NCBI GenBank assembly: GCA_002179805.1
Contig: NAVB01000017.1
Span: forward strand, 1 to 64,000
Length of the DNA stretch: 64,000 nucleotides
Reading direction: 5' to 3'
Source: Acanthamoeba lenticulata
Lineage: Eukaryota; Discosea; Longamoebia; Acanthamoebidae
Shown here: piece by piece, positions 44,243 to 55,655 of the stretch
How positions within the stretch are numbered: the stretch's first letter is position 1
Layout of the letters: each line of letters starts with the position of its first letter
Position numbers and translations under genes: made by a program
The notes under the pieces: model-generated
What the model was told of the DNA's origin: nothing
Seen by the model: the letters and a program-made list of their open reading frames with translations, nothing else
Database searches by the model: none

Positions 44243-45115
44243 TCATGGCGCAAGAAGGACGGGCCACTCGTTGTAAACCGCCTCGCGGAGGTCCTGGTCG
44301 TGCCGTCGCTGCCGCGCCTCGCAGTCTCGCTTCTGCTGCCGTTTCTCTCGTTGCTTCTTCTTCTTCATCTTCTTGAGCTTCTTCTTCGCTTCTTCGTCGA
44401 GTGCGGGTGCCTCATTGGGCAGCAGCGGCGCTTGCTCAAGGCCTTCCTCGTCCTCGCTGTTGTTGCCGTGCCGCGGCTTGGTGTGGGTGATGCGCAGGGG
44501 CTGGCCAAGCGTTGCTTCGTGGCCGACGCCCTTGCGATCGTCGGGTGCTCGAAGGCGCGTGGGGACGGGCTCCATGCGGCCTTGGCCCTCAGGGCCCAGG
44601 CCCTTGTCCTGCTCCCAATCGTATTTGTGAAGTAGCAACTGGAAGCCAACGTTGTTGGCGGGAATGCCAAACGTTGGTGTTGGTTTGTGGGTAGAATGGA
44701 AGAGGTGAATGGTAGAGGTCTTGTGCTGATCCACAGGTACCGTCGAGGGCACGTGATCGTTGCACGTAGTGCAGAAATAATGACCAGCCCGCGAGGGAGA
44801 AGCGCCTTGGCGGGAAGGCGGCACGGTGGCAGCTGATTGTGATGAAAGCGCGGAAGAGGATGGAGTGGGACGGAGAGCAGCGCTCTTCGCAGCGGTCCGT
44901 GGTCGTTTCGTCGGACGGGAGGTGGTCAATTGCGAGTAAAAAGAACTGACCTCTGCCCCCAGTCGTGCTCGCTCAGCTTCGTCCATCTTGCTCTCATCTT
45001 CCACCTGCACATCCTCCCCATTGGAACCTTTAACAAATCGCTTCCTCCTGAAAGGACGGTAGTGGCCTGGAAATGCGGGTCTGTGTTTAGGCTGTGAATC
45101 GTGTTCATTCTCCAT
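44243..45115 (-). CDS. G-patch protein, GPANK1-like
   Basis: A single open frame of 290 residues starts at the ATG 45115. After a charged, disordered N-terminus comes a zinc-finger-like HYFCTTCNDHV with a downstream HLFHSTH, then a G-patch (NVGFQLLLHKYDWEQDKGLG, then GQGRMEPVPTRL), then a very basic Lys/Gln/Arg helix and a short C-terminus. The finger-then-G-patch order matches the C-terminal half of animal GPANK1, without the ankyrin repeats. G-patch proteins commonly stimulate DEAH helicases in RNA processing. An upstream exon cannot be excluded. Confidence 0.75.
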   Translation of the reverse strand: MENEHDSQPKHRPAFPGHYRPFRRKRFVKGSNGEDVQVEDESKMDEAERARLGAEVSSFYSQLTTSRPTKRPRTAAKSAALRPTPSSSALSSQSAATVPPSRQGASPSRAGHYFCTTCNDHVPSTVPVDQHKTSTIHLFHSTHKPTPTFGIPANNVGFQLLLHKYDWEQDKGLGPEGQGRMEPVPTRLRAPDDRKGVGHEATLGQPLRITHTKPRHGNNSEDEEGLEQAPLLPNEAPALDEEAKKKLKKMKKKKQREKRQQKRDCEARQRRHDQDLREAVYNEWPVLLAP

Positions 45116-45457
45116 GGATTGGCAAGTGCTGGTCTGCCATGTTTGTGTTGTCTTCACTTTTTCTGCCAAAGAAAAAACAAAAAAAAAGTTGAGAAAAGGT
45201 GTCAAGTTTTCTTCTACAACCAAGCGCCAGACATGCACTAACCTGCACTGCCAGCTCGCCGAGCGTGCCCAACCGGCGTATGATGAGGATGACCCGGGCA
45301 AAAGGCACAGCATTGTTGGACGTGCTGGTGATAAGCCACCTGGGCGACCACTGGCGCAGCTCCGCTAATGCCGCGAAAATGGGGGAATGGCGAGGGATCG
45401 GAGTTGACGTTAAGTGTGCCCAAGGCCTTGTTTGCAAACGTGTCTTCTTCAGGAGCA
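45116..45457. other. Unresolved spacer with competing minus-strand readings
   Basis: On the minus strand, 45364-45243 has an acceptor and a GTTAGT donor around a plausible exon (AELRQWSPRW, then ARVILIIRRLGTLGELAVQ), and an overlapping frame (GIAPEEDTFANKALGTLNV) also looks coding. Neither joins cleanly to a gene. It is the shared upstream region of the G-patch gene and the surface-protein gene at 45458. Confidence 0.3.
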
Positions 45458-48400
45458 ATGCCACGCTCTGCCTGGGCTCTTCTTGATGTGTGGCTCTTCC
45501 TTTGCCTCTGCTACTCCAGACTTGTTCATGGTAGGAGTTACCCTCTGCACTGTGTTCTTGTAGCAAGATAAATAAATTCGGTCGCAGGCGCTGTCGTACA
45601 CGACCTTACCCCGGCTTCCGACGTCAACGCCTTGGCCATGGTCATCTCAAGTTCATCTGAGGACGTTCACACTATCCTTGTTGCCTCAGGTACGACCCCA
45701 GAGGAGCATCATCTGTTCCTTTCCTGCTGCCGAAAGCGTCTTACCCCCCTCCACATTTAACTGGGCAGGCGTTTACAGCAACCAAACGTTCACGTGCCCT
45801 AACTGCTTCAGCAAAACTCTCACTTTCCGGAGTCAAGCACCCGTCCTCGTGGTGGGCCTCTCGTTCAACATTTCAAACGCTTTGGGTGTCAGCTTCACCA
45901 GTACGTCTCTGTCCCTCGACTTCGAGCAGGTTTCTTATGATCTTTCCATTCTCTCTTGTGTGGCAGACTTGACTCTGGTGTCTTCTGGCGGTCATGATCT
46001 TCAACCTTTCACCATCTTCAACACGAAGAGCCTCACACTTGACGTGGTGAACGCGGTCGGCATCACTCTCGGCGATCAACCGCTGCTCACGGCCGTGGAG
46101 GTAAATGAGGTCTTGGTCTACACATGCACCTTTGCCGGGGTGCAGACCTCGCAGCAGGTTTTGCGAATTGTCGGGGCTAGCGGACGAGTCGTGATCGACC
46201 AAATGTCCGTCTATCAAAACCCGTTCCTCAATGCCTTGGCGATCTCCAACAGCTCTGGGCCGGTTTCCATCAGCAACTCGGCCATTTTGTTGAACGTAGG
46301 TGCTGGCGTCCCGCTGCTCCTCGAGAACTGCAGCGCCGTGGAGGTGGTTGGCACTTCCTTCTTGGCCAATACTGTCATTGACGTCGCCGGGGCCATCTCT
46401 GCCCAGAACGTGGCCACCCTGCGCATCATCGACGGTGTCTTCCTCTACAACCAAGCTCTGCTGTGCGGACCTTCACTTTTTTTATTTTATTCTTATTTTA
46501 TTTTTTTTTAAAAAAAATTAAATTTAATTTAATTAATGGAGTACTGACTTGCATAACCAATCCCTCATCAGATCGCACGTTTTATTCAGCGCAAATGTTG
46601 ATCAGTTGTTCATCTCGGGCTCCAAGTTTCTGTCCAACGGCAACCCCGAGGCCCAGACCGGCTACACCATTCTGGTCTACAACTCCGCGGTCGTGATCAC
46701 CGGCTCGGACATCAGCATCAACTGGGGCGCCACCGTCGGCCTGCAAAACCTGCGCGCCGGATCCAGCATCAGCTCGACGACCTTTGACGTCAACTTCAAC
46801 CAGCCCAACAAGCCGATGCTTGACATCTATGCGTGCGAAGAGGCCGTCGCCATCACCAACTCGAGCATATCCTACAACCTGGGTACCGCCGTCTCGGCCC
46901 CTGGTGCGTTTGGCTGCACACGGCCTCGGCTCATGCTCTTCCTGATCACAGGCGGCGCGCTGCTCGTGAGGAACTGTCAAGTGGACCTCCAGCACAGCTT
47001 GCTGTGGGGCCAGAGCCACTACGGTGTGGCCTGCGGGCAGCAGGGCGGAGTGGACTCCTCCTTGTCGTCCCTCTTCCGCAACGGCTACAGGTCGAGCGGC
47101 AGCGTGGCCTTCCCGCAGTACCGCGAGGTCTTGTGTAGCCAGGACTGCCTCGCCGTGCGTCTGCCCTCGGACGCCAACATCTGCCTCAACGCCACGCCGA
47201 TCCCCGAGAGCCCGAGTGGCGTCGTCGGTGCGCTGCTTGTCGCTGTTGTTGGACTCGGCTTGGAGCTCGACTTGGCTGCGCCTTGGCTGACCTCGCCTGC
47301 CATGCACCACATGGGCTCTGCTGGCGAAACACAGGCAATTGGTCGGTGGGCTGTGAACAGGGTCTCGACATGTGCAGCCGCTGCCGCACCGACCTGCCGC
47401 TCGACTGCGGCGACTGCAACAACAGGCCTTATGGTCTTGCCACGCCCAAGGTTACCTTGATTGCCAAGCCTGCTGGCCCAGCTCAGAGGCACACACGCTC
47501 ACCTGACCCATTTTTTCCTCTTACGCAGGAATGCAGCGATCTGAACGTCCTGGCGGTGTCACGAGCCGAGGCCGAGTTCAACTTCACGTCGCCTGACCTC
47601 GTCCTCCGGCCGCGCGACGAGCACGGTGACCTCTACCCTGTACGGCCTGCGCTTGCATCTCGCTGGTAACTCTCCTCTGGGCTTTGGCTGACGACACGCC
47701 CAATCGACGACAGGGAGCAGAGCTGCAGCTTCGCTTCGAGGCCGTGAAGGTCTTCTACACCAACACGACCAGCGGCCTCGAACAGGCCCAGTTTGTGTTG
47801 CCTGTCAATGACTCGACCTACTTGCGGTCCGAATTGAAGGACGCAGCCGCCAAGTGCGTGCGCTACGACAGGTTCATCGACAATGGAGCAAGCTTCATGC
47901 TGCAGCAGTGCCTCTACCAGCAGGACGCCCAGGTCGTCTTTGGCCGCAGCGCCATCACCGTCCCCGAAAACTTTCACAAGGTCGTGTTTCCACGTCCTCG
48001 GCGTGCTTGGCACTCTCTACACTCTTTGCTGACGTCAAACGGTTGTTGCTGTTGTTGTAACATGGCGGACGGACACAGGTGACGCTCAACCTGGCCAGCT
48101 TGCAGGGCTTCGACAACCAGACGAGGCAGTTTGCTGATCTCGACGTCAGTTCACGACGGGTCGTGGTCGAGCTCTCCTTGCGGCTCAGCCAGCCAGCGAG
48201 CCTGCGCCGTGTGTCCAATCCGGCCAAAGGGCTGGACAACACGACCACAGGCGAAGTGATCGACTCGGTCTCGTTCGAGGCCGGCAACTTCAGCATGACC
48301 ATGGAAGTGCCCAATTTCGCCGTCTTTGCATCAAGCAGCCTCGTGGCCTCGTCGTTCAACTACTCGATCGAGCCGCAGGCCGATCGCGTCAGCTATCGAC

Positions 48401-48733
48401 TGTCTCTGGCGTTCTCTGGCCCGTTCAATTCGGTCAACTACGACCCTCATTTTGGCCTGCTGCTCCCACGTACGCCGTTCTGCCTTTGGTCAAGGCCGAG
48501 GTGCTGATCTGGTGATGTATGTCGTAGGGGCTGGAGGTGAAGACGGCAGTGGCGGCGGCGATGACGACGTGCTCGTCAAGGTGCTCGTGCCCGTGCTTGT
48601 GGGCGTGGCGGTCGTGGTCGTAGCGGTGGTCGTGGTGGCCGGCATCGCGTTTACCGTGTGGAAGAGGCGACAAAGTTCAAGCCTGGACATGATCAACATG
48701 GAGCTCGATCAAGCGGATGCCCACGAACTCTGA
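45458..48733 (+). CDS. Secreted beta-helix-like membrane-anchored surface protein
   Basis: Eleven exons (45458-45530, 45588-45689, 45769-45900, 45967-46462, 46572-46903, 46952-47227, 47266-47450, 47529-47639, 47714-47980, 48079-48469, 48528-48733) give 856 residues with consistent phases. Exon 1 is a signal peptide (MPRSAWALLDVWLFLCLCYS). A CPNC near residue 65 and repeated INISNS/SISNS-type turns through about 430 suggest a right-handed beta-helix. A Cys-rich block follows (CHAPHGLCW, CSRCRTDLPLDCGDC), then a beta-rich domain with a YDPHFGLLL motif, one transmembrane helix and a short tail. The C-terminal part is paralogous to bases 3-833. Intron 6 is only 38 bases and its joins are the least certain. 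Function unknown; cell surface inferred. Confidence 0.8.
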
Positions 48734-48860
48734 GCCAGAATGTCGAGGAAAGAGCTTGGCGGGGGATGCTTGTCATTTCTAAGAAAACACAAAAGATGAC
48801 GCACTACGCGCTACTCGCATCATCAGAACGAAATCGTCCTCCGTTTTGAAGATCTCTTCG

Positions 48861-50970
48861 ATGCTGCGTAGGCGACTTGCTGGACAACTTCCCCTGCGCT
48901 CCTCTGGGCTGGGTGGTGGCGCGACCACAAGCACCCGGACACCGTGGTGGCGGCGCACCGGCCCAATGGCTGCTGCCACGCTTGTGCTGGGTGGTGCAGC
49001 TGGCTTTGCCCTCAACGAAGAGCTGCACAGGCGCCAGGCGCTCTTCTCGACCACAAGGCCCCTCCTTACTGGTACCAACCTTGATCTGCACAGGTTGCAG
49101 GCAGCCGCAAACGATTAATTGGATCTCCATCAATCCACTTGCAGCGATCACGCGACAGCCACTGCAGCAAGAGGTTGAGCGCACCACAGCTGAGCTTGCT
49201 AACAGGTTTGCATCTTGCGACCTTGCGGTGTCCAACTGCCACACTCACCCGCCCTGATGCTGCAGGCCAGGCAGTGTCCAGCGGCGACCGCTGGACACCC
49301 ACTTCATAGCCGATGCGGCCAAGGAGGCAGCACCAGGCGTGGTGGCCATCCACATTGAAGCCGACCCCGTCTTGGGCTTGTTTCCGCAGATCTCTTTCGG
49401 CTCTGGCTTCATTTTGGACGAAGAGGGCTTTGTCCTCACCAACGCCCATGTACGTGCACATTCTCGTTGTTGACCTCGCGCACACCTTACTCATACACCA
49501 CTCTTGCTCATCACGCCTCAAGGTTGTCGAGCTGGCCCAGCGCACCGTACGTCTTCGTTATCTACCGCCATGACGATCTGCTTGCGCTCAAGCACAGGTC
49601 TTACTTCCGAATACAGAGATCAGGCGTGGCCACCGTGACCCTAACTGACGGCACTTCCTACTCAGCTGGTATGTGCCCTCACTCGAGCCTTGGTGCCGTT
49701 CTTGCTGGCCTCATTAGTGTTGTCTTGCCTAGAGGTGGTGGCCGCGGACACTATATCGGACCTGGCCGTGCTGCGTATCGTGAACGGTGCTCAGCGCAAG
49801 TTTCCCTCCATACAGCTCGGTATGCTTGCGTTGGTCGACTCAACAAGCGCCTCCATCGATCATGCATGATTTGAGAGCGCTCAGCCTGAGCGTCTCGGAC
49901 TGACTGTGTGTGATGGCGTGGGACACAGCATCGTCTGACGCGCTGGTGCCGGGCGAGCTGGTGGTGGCCATTGGGAGTCCGCTCACGCTGACCAACAGCT
50001 GCACGTTTGGCGTTGTCTCCAATGTCAACCGCGAGGACGTTGAGCTCGACATCCAGTCCCGCATGTCCTACATCCAGGTACGCCAGCCACGTCGAAGCTT
50101 TTTTCCTTCTTGTGGTGTCTTGCTGATGTCAGCTCGGACCGATCACGTGTAGATAGATGCGCCGATCACGATGGGCAACAGCGGCGGCCCGTTGGTCAAT
50201 CTTGACGGCAAGGTGGTGGGCATCAACAGCATGATCTCAGGCATGGCCCCCAACATCGGGTACAGCTCCGCCCCGTATCTCCCCCTTTGTGTTGGGCTGT
50301 CCTCTTATAGATCTCCTCTTTGTGGTGCAGCTTTGCGATCCCGATCGATCGGGCCAAGGAGATCATCGATGAGCTGAAGACACACGGCCGCGTGCGACGG
50401 CCCTACATCGGCATCACCATGATGGGCCTCAGCAATCTCACCCTGCGCGACATCCGCAGGCGGTGCGCACCTCTCCTTCCCCAAATCCCAGCCCGAACTG
50501 ACACGTAAAAATGTGGCGTGCGCCTGTGCACAGAGGCACTCACCTGCCCCAGGGGCTCGAGTCCGGCGTGCTAGTGGTTGAGGTGCGACCCCTTCTTATC
50601 CTCTTCCCCATTAGCACTACATGTAGTCATTTTGTTGTTGTTGTTTGCCAACTCGCATGGCCGCAGGTCAAGGAGGACTCGCCGGCTGCGCGGGCAGGTC
50701 TGCGGAGAGAAATGATCATCGTCGAGGTCAACGGCGAGTCCGTATCGAGTCCCAACCAGGCACGCCCCCGCCTGCACCATGGTGATGGTGATGGTGATGG
50801 ACATGACGACACGGATGGCTCACCCCCCCTTTCTTTCTGTGTGAACCACACAGGTGATCAAGAATCTGGGCAAACCCGGGGAGGCGGTCACCATCAAGGC
50901 TCTGAGCGTGAGCCGTGGTCGCACGTACGAGCACCAAGTGCAGGTCGTGCCCCAGCTCGGGACATTCTGA
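48861..50970 (+). CDS. HtrA/Omi-type serine protease, probably mitochondrial
   Basis: Eleven exons (48861-49093, 49266-49449, 49523-49546, 49617-49668, 49733-49819, 49929-50077, 50153-50259, 50331-50462, 50534-50582, 50667-50759, 50854-50970) give 408 residues. The N-terminus is Arg-rich and acid-poor ([11 protein letters not shown]), a mitochondrial presequence pattern, followed by a hydrophobic helix. The trypsin-like triad is complete: His139 in LTNAH, Asp174 in ISDLAVL, Ser253 in GNSGGPL. A PDZ domain follows ([19 protein letters not shown]). It would be a membrane-tethered stress protease in the intermembrane space, as HTRA2 is. The last intron appears to use a GC donor (CAG/GCACGC); the only nearby GT would delete part of the PDZ domain. 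Confidence 0.92.
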
Positions 50971-51107
50971 TATAAAATAATAAAATAATAAATAGGGGGC
51001 TGTATTTTGGGTGTGTTTCCGCTTCTGTGTGGAGATCTCTCCTCTCTCGCGTTGTCGTTTGTTTGTTGTTGTTGTCGTTGATCTTCGGTGAGCTTGTTTG
51101 ATGCTCA

Positions 51108-53185
51108 TCATGGCGAAGAGGAGCTGCGGAGGAGCTGCGGGAGCCACTGCCCAAACTGCTCGTCGCTGCGTATTGTGTCGGCTTGCCATCCGAAAACGCA
51201 CGTCACGCTGAACGCCACCTGCAGGGCCCAAAGGCTTTAGACGCGTTCGTCCACACGTGTGCATGTAGCATGCCCACCCCGGGACTGGCTGAGAGGGGGA
51301 CGGGACGCACCGTGCCCTCGTTGCTGTAGAAGAACTGGTTGAGCTCGTCAAGTCGTAGAAGCGAGCCGTCGCGAGTCTTGAGCAGTGGGTGAAGCGCAAA
51401 CAGACTGCTCACGCTCATTGGGCGCCTATACAATGGGTTCGCGCAAAGCCAAGGTGACGTCAGCAAAGGCTTATGCTGACGTCATGGCGTCACCTTAGCG
51501 TGGGCTAGAAAGCGGGGCGCGTACTGGTTGAACAAGAGGGTGGCGAGCTGGGCCGTCTGGCACTTCTGCGAGGAGAAGAGGGACGGGAGCAACATCCCGA
51601 GGAGCATCTCCCGCGAGTAGCCCGAGAGCGTCAGAAAGGCGTCGTTGACCCAAGACACGACGGGCGTCACGCTGCTCCCGCCCATGGGCGGAGCCAGCAC
51701 GTAGACCGGCCATCGCTGGAGGTCGCCGCGCACGACAAAGTCGGAGGCGGGCTCGTAGCGTCGTAGCGCGGGGACGTACCGCCTCAACTCCTCCAGCGCC
51801 GAGAGTGATGAAGAAGACGGGATGGTAGTCGAGGAGGAGGATGAAGCAGAGGAAGTGGAGGAAGAAGAGGAAGTAGAGGAAGATGAAGAAGTAGATGAAG
51901 AGGGGCCGAGGCTGGACTGGAGGACCGAGCGCTCGAGCGCAAAGGACGAGCGGGGCGATACGGGTGAGGGCGGTTCCGTGCCTGACGACGATGGAGCGGA
52001 TGACGAGCGCTCGATGAACCACGGGTGCATCAATAACTGCTGCTGCACTGACGGCGGTGACGTGGAGTAGGCGCCATTGTACATCGCGTAGAGCGAAATA
52101 GATGACGAAGAAGAGGAGGAAGGAGGGGGAGGGTGATGTAGTGAATGATGTAGAGGATTGCTGTTGCTATTGTTGTTGTAGGGTAAGAACGGATCCTGCA
52201 TGCCGACAACAACGTTGTTGGAGTGGTGCTGGAAGGACGGCTGAGGCGGCTGCGGCTGTTGCTGTTGCTGCAGTTGGTACTGGTGCCGATAGAGGTCAAA
52301 CGCGGCCAAGGCGGCCTCGAGCTGACGCGCTTGCACGCGCTGCTGAGCTTCGACGGCGTCGAGCCGCAGCTGGAGGGCGCCGTTCGTCGACTGCAGCGAC
52401 TCGTTGAGTGACCGAAGACGTTGCACCTCCTCGTGCAGCTGCATTACGAGACCCGACAGCGCCCCGAGCTGATGCTGCTTATGTTGTTGTTGTTGCTGCT
52501 GCTGTTGTTGTAGAGCTTGGTGTTGAAGCGGAGGCTCCTCGTCTGTCTTGAGAGCTACGTCTACGGCCTGGTGTAGACGCGCCCTCTTGGCGGCGGGCTG
52601 CAATGCTGCTGTTTCGTCTGCCATGGGCGGTGGCGCGGCGGCAAGCGCGGGCGCCGTGGCCGCGGCGCAGTTGCTACGTGCAGCCGAGGCGCCGAGTAGG
52701 GTCCCTAACGAAGATGAGGAAGATGAAGATGTAGTGGTTGTCGAGGAGGCAGGGGGAAGTGCCGAGAAGAAGGCATCGAGTTTGGTGTGCGCAGACGCAA
52801 AGTGCGGTGACGAGCGTAGCGGACCGTCGTCGGAGGGGGTCTCTTCCTTCTTCAAAACCTGCGCAGGTTGGGGCGGCTGCTGGGCGACGGTCGTATCTTG
52901 GACGGAAGAACGGCGGCCGTGGATGGGAGGCCGCCCGCGCTTGTTAGCTGGCACGTCGCAGCACCACTCGGCCTGGCCCAGCCTTACGCATCGCCGGCAC
53001 GGCCGACTCCTATATTCGAATTCAATTACAATCATTATTAAAATTGGGGAGATTCTAAGGATGAAGTTGCGCTTATGCAGGTACGTTTCGCAGGCCACGT
53101 GAGCTGCTCGGCAAAAGTTACATGCTCGTGCCAGCTTGACCGAACCATTACTCCCTGAGGGCCGAGCAGGGGTTGCCACGTCCAT
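51108..53185 (-). CDS. Zn2Cys6 transcription factor with PAS-like domain (2)
   Basis: Four exons (53185-53085, 53009-51525, 51425-51311, 51218-51108) give 603 residues. The zinc cluster is split by intron 1, as in the first regulator (RACNFCRAAHVAC, then RPCRRCVRLGQAEWCC, then NKRGRPP). The middle is low complexity: long Gln, Ser and Pro/His tracts around a heptad-like segment (VMQLHEEVQRLRSLNESLQ). The C-terminal PAS-like domain reads SDFVVRGDLQRWPVYVLAPP, then VNDAFLTLSGYSREMLLGM. The frame is open through intron 1, which could mislead gene finders, but splicing restores the CX2CX6C spacing. DNA-binding regulator; target unknown. Confidence 0.88.
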
Positions 53186-53737
53186 CCTTTTGCCGTGTCC
53201 TCTTTGCAAGGGGAAAGTTCAAGGAGGCCTTGTAGTTGCACGACACACTTCCCCGGCCCCCTTGCTTCACCGCGTGCTTGTTTGAGTGTGCTTTTGGCGG
53301 CCAACTGCAAGTGCAGGGGGTAGTTCCAGGTAGTCAGCAACCAAGCGACGAGCTTGACTGCACCGTCAACGGTGGCCCTTTGCGAATTCTCGTTGGATTG
53401 TCATCTTCATCTTCCCTTTATTTCTATCGCCATATATGGTGTTGCGATCACCCATGACCTTGGTTGGCTGTAGGACCAACCTTCTTTTGTTGCTCATAAC
53501 AAGCCCACCGATTCCTTTTGTTCGAGGAAGGTATCCAGCAGTGGAGTGTTCAGGTGGCACAACTGCTCCATCACACAACCCCAACTGGGCCAGATCGAGC
53601 TTGTCCCATGCTCCCTCCTCGGGGTAGTTGGTGGTATCACCGACATCGTTGCTCTTTTTCCTTGAGGTAGTTTTCCAAAAGACCATCGCACGAGCAATCG
53701 CCGACCAGACAATTGTAAACACGAGGCAGGCCTCAGC
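53186..53737. other. Intergenic spacer with one small open frame
   Basis: A minus-strand frame of about 118 codons is open from 53722 to 53366, with protein-like stretches (GVVPPEH is not certain; RTKGIGGLVMSNKRRLVLQP is). No start context, intron or homologue was recognised. The rest should contain the promoter of the Zn2Cys6 gene and the 3' flank of the amidase gene. Confidence 0.3.
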
Positions 53738-55555
53738 TCAGTCGTGGTGGGCGAAGAAGGCCCGGTGGAGAGAGCAGGGCGGAGGGCACAGGCGCCTGCT
53801 GGTCTCGTAGGTGGTCCCGTTGAATGGCGCCATCGATGTCGTGTACGTTGTTTGCGCGTTAAGAATGGGTTTGGTAGACAGCACCTGCAGAAGGCCAACA
53901 GAGAGTTTGCTGTTAGAAGAAAACGTTGCAGCAAAACGTTAAAGCAAAGTCGCGGAACCTGGTACAGGCCGTCGAGCGAGACGCGAGCCTGGCCGATTGC
54001 ATTCATGGCTGCCTCGCCCACCGCGCTTGATCACCAAAGAGGAGTAATTTGAGCGTGAGTTCTTCAACTTCGACGACAGGGCAGGCTTGAGACTCAAGAG
54101 AAGGCAACGTACGAGCGATGGTCGCCGGGTGGAGAGGGCAGCCAGTGATCGTGATTGGTCTGCAGCAGGAACCTGTGTTGAAAGCAATGTTTGAAGGCAA
54201 GTCTCAACCTGAAGTGGAGGAGCGGGAGAGAAAGCGGCTACCAGTCCTGCTGGGGCCCGCCAAGCGTCCACACGTCTGCCGCGACAGTTCGGTTTCGCGT
54301 GATGACGGCGCCTTGGCCGCTTCGCACCCCTGATAGGATGATGTAGCTCTCTGAAATCAGGGGCTCGGTCGTCAAGCGCTGAGACGGGGCAACACATGAG
54401 CGGGCGTCAGCGCAGCGTAAGCACCACGCCAATGTCCATGCTGACAAGACATACCTTTAGAGCACTCTCATAGTCGGTCTCGGTCTCGAGTATGCGGCGG
54501 AGGAGGAACGAGGCCACGTTGGCCGCGGGGTTGTTCAGCAGCTCACGCACATTGCCCAGTATGTCGCCCGAGTGCCGCAGGTTCAGCGAGATCCCGAAGC
54601 GGCCCGGCGCCATTCCTTGTTCAGACACGCGTTTCATTGGTTTGAGTCACACCATACACGCGTATAGTCAAGCTTGCTGTCTCACACAAGCTCAGGGCAT
54701 GTACCAGTGAGGAGGCCCACATAGGCCGCGTAGGTGGTGCCATAGTAGACGGTCTTCCCGCCTTTTTGGAACTCGACCTGAAGCGTGAGGTTCTGGAGAA
54801 GAGTCGTGAAGTCGGTGCCGAGGCCAAAGTCGAGGTTTCGCGAATGAAGGATGTGGCCATCAGCGTCCTCGGCTACGATCTGGGGAAATTCATGAACATG
54901 CGCTATCCGAGGAGGAGGCGGAGGAAAAGATGACGCCTTACCGAAGTGCACATGGACACCATTTCGTAGAGCAGGTTGATAAGAGCGATGTCCCCGGCTG
55001 GCAGGCCCACAACACCGGCGAGACCTTCGATCTCTGGTGTACAAAAGGCAGATAGTGAGCAAAAGGACAGGAGGAGGCTGCAGAAAGCCAGCAAAGCGCA
55101 CCAAGGCCGTAGGTGCCGAGAAAAATGTCCAGTGCGCCGCCGACCATGGCCACGGCCTCCAAGACCTAGCCGCCCAAAACACAAAGCAACATGTTGAGTT
55201 CGGGGGTGGAGGGGTGGAGGAGGGGCGAGTCTCAGCACCTCGGCACGGACAGAAGGAGGAATGAAGCCCGTAACAAAGTTGTACATCTGCATGATGGGCT
55301 GTTGATACTGTGGCATCACATGCAGCCCTGCACCATCAACAGTTAAGAACACAGAAGCCAAGGTGAGGGAAGCGTGAAGGACGTACATCGTTGTTGAGGA
55401 GGCAGGTCCAGATTGACGATAAAGTTGCTCACTGGAAAAGAGGTTTGGGGCGGCGGGGCTCCATCGTGCAGCCCTGCGGCTTGCACGGACGACACACAGA
55501 AAAGCGCCAGCAGAAACCCAAGGCACGCGAGTCGCAGGTGGAAGAAGACCTCCAT
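53738..55555 (-). CDS. Acid ceramidase / NAAA-like amidase
   Basis: Ten exons (55555-55387, 55327-55239, 55165-55102, 55033-54942, 54879-54705, 54615-54455, 54378-54242, 54172-54113, 54025-53959, 53884-53738) give 386 residues; an ATG at 55570 would add five. The start is a signal peptide (RLACLGFLLALFCVSSVQA). Family marks: FIVNLDLPPQQRW, the Cys nucleophile at about 136 in MVSMCTS followed by IVAEDADGHILHSRNLDFG, then FGISLNLRH, NHDHW and a C-terminal LSTKPILNAQTTYT. Members self-cleave before the Cys and hydrolyse ceramide or N-acylethanolamines in acidic compartments. Which substrate applies here cannot be told. The length fits the family. Confidence 0.92.
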
Positions 55556-55655
55556 GTTGCTTACTTCCATGAGGCTGACGAAAAGCCCAAAGCAACCGCT
55601 CCCAGCGCTTTACGGCGGACAAATTCCGCAGAACGGCTGAGTCCGAAGCCAACGA

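Noticed and set aside
53009..53085. Unspliced reading through intron 1 of the second Zn2Cys6 gene
   Set aside because: It would insert a hydrophobic stretch between the two halves of the zinc cluster and spoil the cysteine spacing.
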